Shown: one piece after another, positions 5,363 to 7,718 of the stretch
Numbering within the stretch: position 1 is the stretch's first letter
How the letters are laid out: every line of letters begins with the position of its first letter
Notes under the pieces: generated by a model
The model's database searches: none
What the model saw: only the letters and a program-made list of their open reading frames with translations
Told to the model about the DNA's origin: nothing
Source of the DNA: Bacteroidia bacterium
Lineage (GTDB): Bacteria > Bacteroidota > Bacteroidia > JABDFU01
Length of the DNA: 7,718 bases
Reading direction: 5' to 3'
Assembly: GCA_020849195.1 (NCBI GenBank)
Contig: JADLGT010000290.1
Location: 1 to 7,718 of the forward strand
Program-made: the position numbers and the translations under genes

Positions 5363-6775
5363 ATGGCCGAATACAACGATGACTTTGAAAAAGATGATGG
5401 GCAAGAGATAAAATCTCTTGTAAGCCGCTTTGAGGATATGCTCAAAAAAGGCGACCATTTCTTTTTTGATGTTCATGAGTTGGAAGAAATAGTTGAATAT
5501 TATATTGATGTTAACAAACCGAAACAAGCATTTGAAACAATAGATTTTTCCTTAGAACAATATCCGTTTGTTACTTTTTTTATGTTGCGGAAGGCACAAC
5601 TATTCTCGGCTACCAACAAAACGCATCAAGCACTCGAATTGCTCAGTAAAATAGAATTAATTGATCCGGCAAGCGACGAACTTTATATGACGAAAGGCGG
5701 AGTGTACAGTCAGATGGGGCTTACCGAGCAAGCTATTGAGAACTATAAAAAAGCACTGAAGTTTACCGAAGTGCCCGACGAAGTTTTCCTTAACATGGCT
5801 TTTGAATTTGAGAATAACGGCAAGCCGGATGACGCGATCTACTACCTTAAAAAGGCAATAGAGGCTAACGCTGATAATGAAGCCGCTCTTTTTGAACTTG
5901 CATTTTGTTACGAAATAACCGGTAAGATGGATGAGGCGGTAATATGTTTTACTACATTCCTCGATAAAAATCCCTATTCAAAAGCCGGATGGTTTAACCT
6001 TGGCGTGGTTTACAACAGATTGAATCTTTATGAAAAAGCCATTCTTGCATACGATTACGCTCTTGCAATTGATGATAAATTTGCTTCTGCATATTTTAAT
6101 AAAGCCAATGCCCTTGCCAATCTCGAACGTTACGACGAAGCCATAGAAATTTATAAGGAAACATTTAATTACGAAAACCACGCTGCCCTTGCGTATTATT
6201 ATATAGCAGAGTGTTACGAAAAAAAAGAAAATTACGAACAGGCATTAAGCTATTATACTAAAGCCTCAAAATCAGATCCGCAATTAGCCGACGCATGGCT
6301 TGGTATCGGTATTGTACTCGACAATATGGATCGAACAATGGAAGGCGTACACTATATAAAAAAGGCGCTTGATTTGCAACCGGAAAATGCGGTGTTTTGG
6401 TATGTGTATGGAGATGCACAAACCAAAATGGGATTTGTTGAAGAAGCCGAACTTGCCTACACAAAAGTAACCGAACTGGAGCCGGAAAATAATGAGATAT
6501 GGTTAGACTTTTCGGCTTTGCTCGACAATCAAGACAATAAAACCGGTGCCCTCGAAATACTTGCCGAAGGAATAAAACATCATCCTGAAAACGCCGATTT
6601 GCTTTATCGCATAGCAGCATGCCTGTTAAGTGTTGGTCAGAAACAAGAAGCGCTTACTTTTTTGCATAAAGCACTTGCAATAGATTATGATAAACACAAT
6701 GAACTTTTTGAATACCTGCCACAATTAAAAGAAAATACACTCATTATTGATTTGATCGAATCCTATAAAAAATAA
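5363..6775 (+). CDS. Cytosolic protein made of about eleven tetratricopeptide repeats
   Basis: A 470-residue protein, almost entirely TPR after an acidic N-terminus (MAEYNDDFEKDDGQE). Helical pairs follow each other from about residue 36 to 444, with clear units at about 105-138, 139-172, 173-206, 207-240, 241-274, 275-308, 309-342, 343-376, 377-410 and 411-444. Each shows the TPR pattern of W/L-G/A-Y at fixed spacing and a Pro or Asp near the end (for example AWLGIGIVLDNMDRTMEGVH). There is no signal peptide, membrane segment or enzymatic motif, so it is probably a cytosolic scaffold or adaptor. ATG at 5363 is chosen; an in-frame TTG at 5351 overlaps the probable -7 box. Only 3 bp separate its stop from the ComA homologue, so they are translated from one mRNA. 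The partner protein is unknown; the operon suggests a link with the sulfonate enzyme, but that is inference. Confidence 0.9.
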   Translation: MAEYNDDFEKDDGQEIKSLVSRFEDMLKKGDHFFFDVHELEEIVEYYIDVNKPKQAFETIDFSLEQYPFVTFFMLRKAQLFSATNKTHQALELLSKIELIDPASDELYMTKGGVYSQMGLTEQAIENYKKALKFTEVPDEVFLNMAFEFENNGKPDDAIYYLKKAIEANADNEAALFELAFCYEITGKMDEAVICFTTFLDKNPYSKAGWFNLGVVYNRLNLYEKAILAYDYALAIDDKFASAYFNKANALANLERYDEAIEIYKETFNYENHAALAYYYIAECYEKKENYEQALSYYTKASKSDPQLADAWLGIGIVLDNMDRTMEGVHYIKKALDLQPENAVFWYVYGDAQTKMGFVEEAELAYTKVTELEPENNEIWLDFSALLDNQDNKTGALEILAEGIKHHPENADLLYRIAACLLSVGQKQEALTFLHKALAIDYDKHNELFEYLPQLKENTLIIDLIESYKK

Positions 6776-6778
6776 AAA

Positions 6779-7555
6779 ATGAATTTTGTACTCACACATA
6801 TTCCTGAGCGAACAAATAAACCCCGTAAAACAGGCCTTACCATGGTAATGGATAAGGGTTTGAGCTTACGACAAGTAGAAGATTTTATTGAAGCTGCTTC
6901 CGATTTTACTGATTTTGTTAAGTTGGGATTTGGTACTTCGTTCATCACAAAAAAGCTCGAACAAAAAATAAAATTATATAAAGAAGCCGGTATTAGAGTT
7001 TACTTAGGCGGAACACTATTCGAATCATTTATTATACGAAATATGTTTAATGATTACGTAAAACTGATGGATAAGTTTAAGTTAGATATGGTCGAAGTTT
7101 CTGACGGTTCGATTTCGTTGCCACACGATAAAAAATGTGAATATATCAATAAGCTTTCAAAAAATTTTACCGTTGTTTCCGAAGTAGGTTCAAAAGAAGA
7201 AGGTTTTGTAATTCGTCCGGCCAAATGGGCATCTATGATGAATTCCGAACTCAAAGCCGGTTCATTTAAGGTGATTGCCGAAGCCCGCGAAAGTGGTACA
7301 GTTGGCATTTATCGCCCCACAGGTCATGCTCATACACTGCTTATTAATAATATTTTAAGTAAAGTAAACAAGGATGATATTTTGTGGGAGGCACCTCAAA
7401 AGTCGCAGCAGGTGTGGTTTATAAAACTGCTCGGCACAAATGTAAACCTTGGCAACATTGCCTGCGAAGATGCCATTCCTTTGGAAACACTTCGACTTGG
7501 ATTAAGAGGAGATACCTTCTTTACTTTTTTACCGAAAAACTTACAAAAAAATTAA
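6779..7555 (+). CDS. comA: Phosphosulfolactate synthase family protein (ComA-like)
   Basis: A 258-residue TIM-barrel protein of the ComA family. The archaeal enzyme adds sulfite to phosphoenolpyruvate, forming (R)-phosphosulfolactate, the first step of one coenzyme M pathway. Family blocks visible in order are PRKTGLTMVMDKG (15-27), KLGFGTS (48-54), GGTLFE (77-82), EVSDGS (106-111), SEVGSK (134-139), AEARESG (167-173), EAPQKSQQ (204-211), NLGNI (223-227) and RGDT (243-246). The blocks are well kept and the length is normal, so the protein is probably active. Bacteroidota are not expected to make coenzyme M, so the product may feed sulfolactate or another sulfonate, or the substrate may differ. 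No comB or comC homologue is in the window. It follows the TPR gene by 3 bp and precedes the rhodanese gene by 2 bp. Confidence 0.88.
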   Translation: MNFVLTHIPERTNKPRKTGLTMVMDKGLSLRQVEDFIEAASDFTDFVKLGFGTSFITKKLEQKIKLYKEAGIRVYLGGTLFESFIIRNMFNDYVKLMDKFKLDMVEVSDGSISLPHDKKCEYINKLSKNFTVVSEVGSKEEGFVIRPAKWASMMNSELKAGSFKVIAEARESGTVGIYRPTGHAHTLLINNILSKVNKDDILWEAPQKSQQVWFIKLLGTNVNLGNIACEDAIPLETLRLGLRGDTFFTFLPKNLQKN

Positions 7556-7557
7556 TT

Positions 7558-7718
7558 ATGAAAGAGCTAACACCTGTTGAATTGAAAAAATGGATTGACG
7601 ATAAAATCGACTTCCAACTGATTGATGTACGCGAATTTCATGAAACAGAAATTGCGACAATTGGCGGCGAACTAATCCCCATGGGCGAAGTAATGGATAG
7701 CCTTGATAAAATCAGTAA
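7558..7718 (+). CDS. Rhodanese-like domain protein, N-terminal part (3' end outside window)
   Basis: Starts with ATG at 7558, two bases after the comA stop, and stays open to the right edge (53 complete codons). The visible part is the start of a rhodanese fold: ELTPVELKKWID helix, then FQLIDVREFHETEIATIGG and the IPMGEV strand-turn. The pattern LIDVRE-x-x-E is characteristic of single-domain rhodaneses of about 100 residues (GlpE/PspE size), which transfer sulfur through an active-site Cys persulfide. That Cys loop lies beyond the window, so catalytic competence cannot be judged. No signal peptide is seen, so it is probably cytosolic. Tight packing behind comA suggests co-expression with a sulfur enzyme. 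Confidence 0.88.
   Translation, partial: MKELTPVELKKWIDDKIDFQLIDVREFHETEIATIGGELIPMGEVMDSLDKIS

Noticed and set aside
4939..5382. Plus-strand open frame of 147 codons over the 5' part of glmM
   Set aside because: It is antisense to the conserved SGIRG and TASHNP regions of glmM and runs across the divergent promoters.
6258..6620. Minus-strand open frame of 120 codons inside the large TPR gene
   Set aside because: Antisense to a continuous run of TPR units; no recognisable product.

Overview
The window looks like a piece of a Bacteroidota (Bacteroidetes) chromosome. The leftmost gene ends in a type IX secretion sorting domain (YPNP motif, then a GIYFLQ / MKQLIK tail), a signal known only from that phylum. 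The DNA is AT-rich and the starts lack Shine-Dalgarno sequences, having A-rich leaders instead. Several starts are preceded by octamers of the form TAnnTTTG, the Bacteroidota -7 promoter element. I cannot assign a genus.

Layout from left to right. (1) 1-477, plus: C-terminal end of a secreted protein with a degenerate Asp-box and a T9SS type A sorting domain. (2) 506-1694, minus: two-gene operon of a membrane-anchored TPR protein followed by lumazine synthase (ribH). (3) 1695-1867: divergent promoter region. (4) 1868-2503, plus: small MIP/aquaporin-family channel with an unusual selectivity filter. (5) 2500-3639, minus: NifS/IscS-type cysteine desulfurase, whose stop codon overlaps that of the channel gene. 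(6) 3640-3848: 209-bp gap with a hairpin at the glmM stop codon and a good promoter for the desulfurase gene. (7) 3849-5267, minus: phosphoglucosamine mutase of the GlmM type. (8) 5268-5362: short divergent region with one TAnnTTTG box facing each way. (9) 5363-7718, plus: tightly packed operon of a large cytosolic TPR protein, a phosphosulfolactate synthase (ComA) homologue and the start of a small rhodanese-domain protein that runs off the window.

Most of this is ordinary core metabolism: riboflavin synthesis, sulfur mobilisation for Fe-S clusters and thiolated molecules, and UDP-GlcNAc precursor synthesis. Three genes have a sulfur theme (cysteine desulfurase, ComA homologue, rhodanese), but only the last two share an operon. 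The parts most worth a second look are the ComA-family enzyme in a bacterium not expected to make coenzyme M, the channel whose four filter positions all differ from the aquaporin pattern, and the very short apparent leaders at the glmM/TPR divergent promoter. I see no mobile element, CRISPR array, tRNA, rRNA or clearly new multi-gene system.
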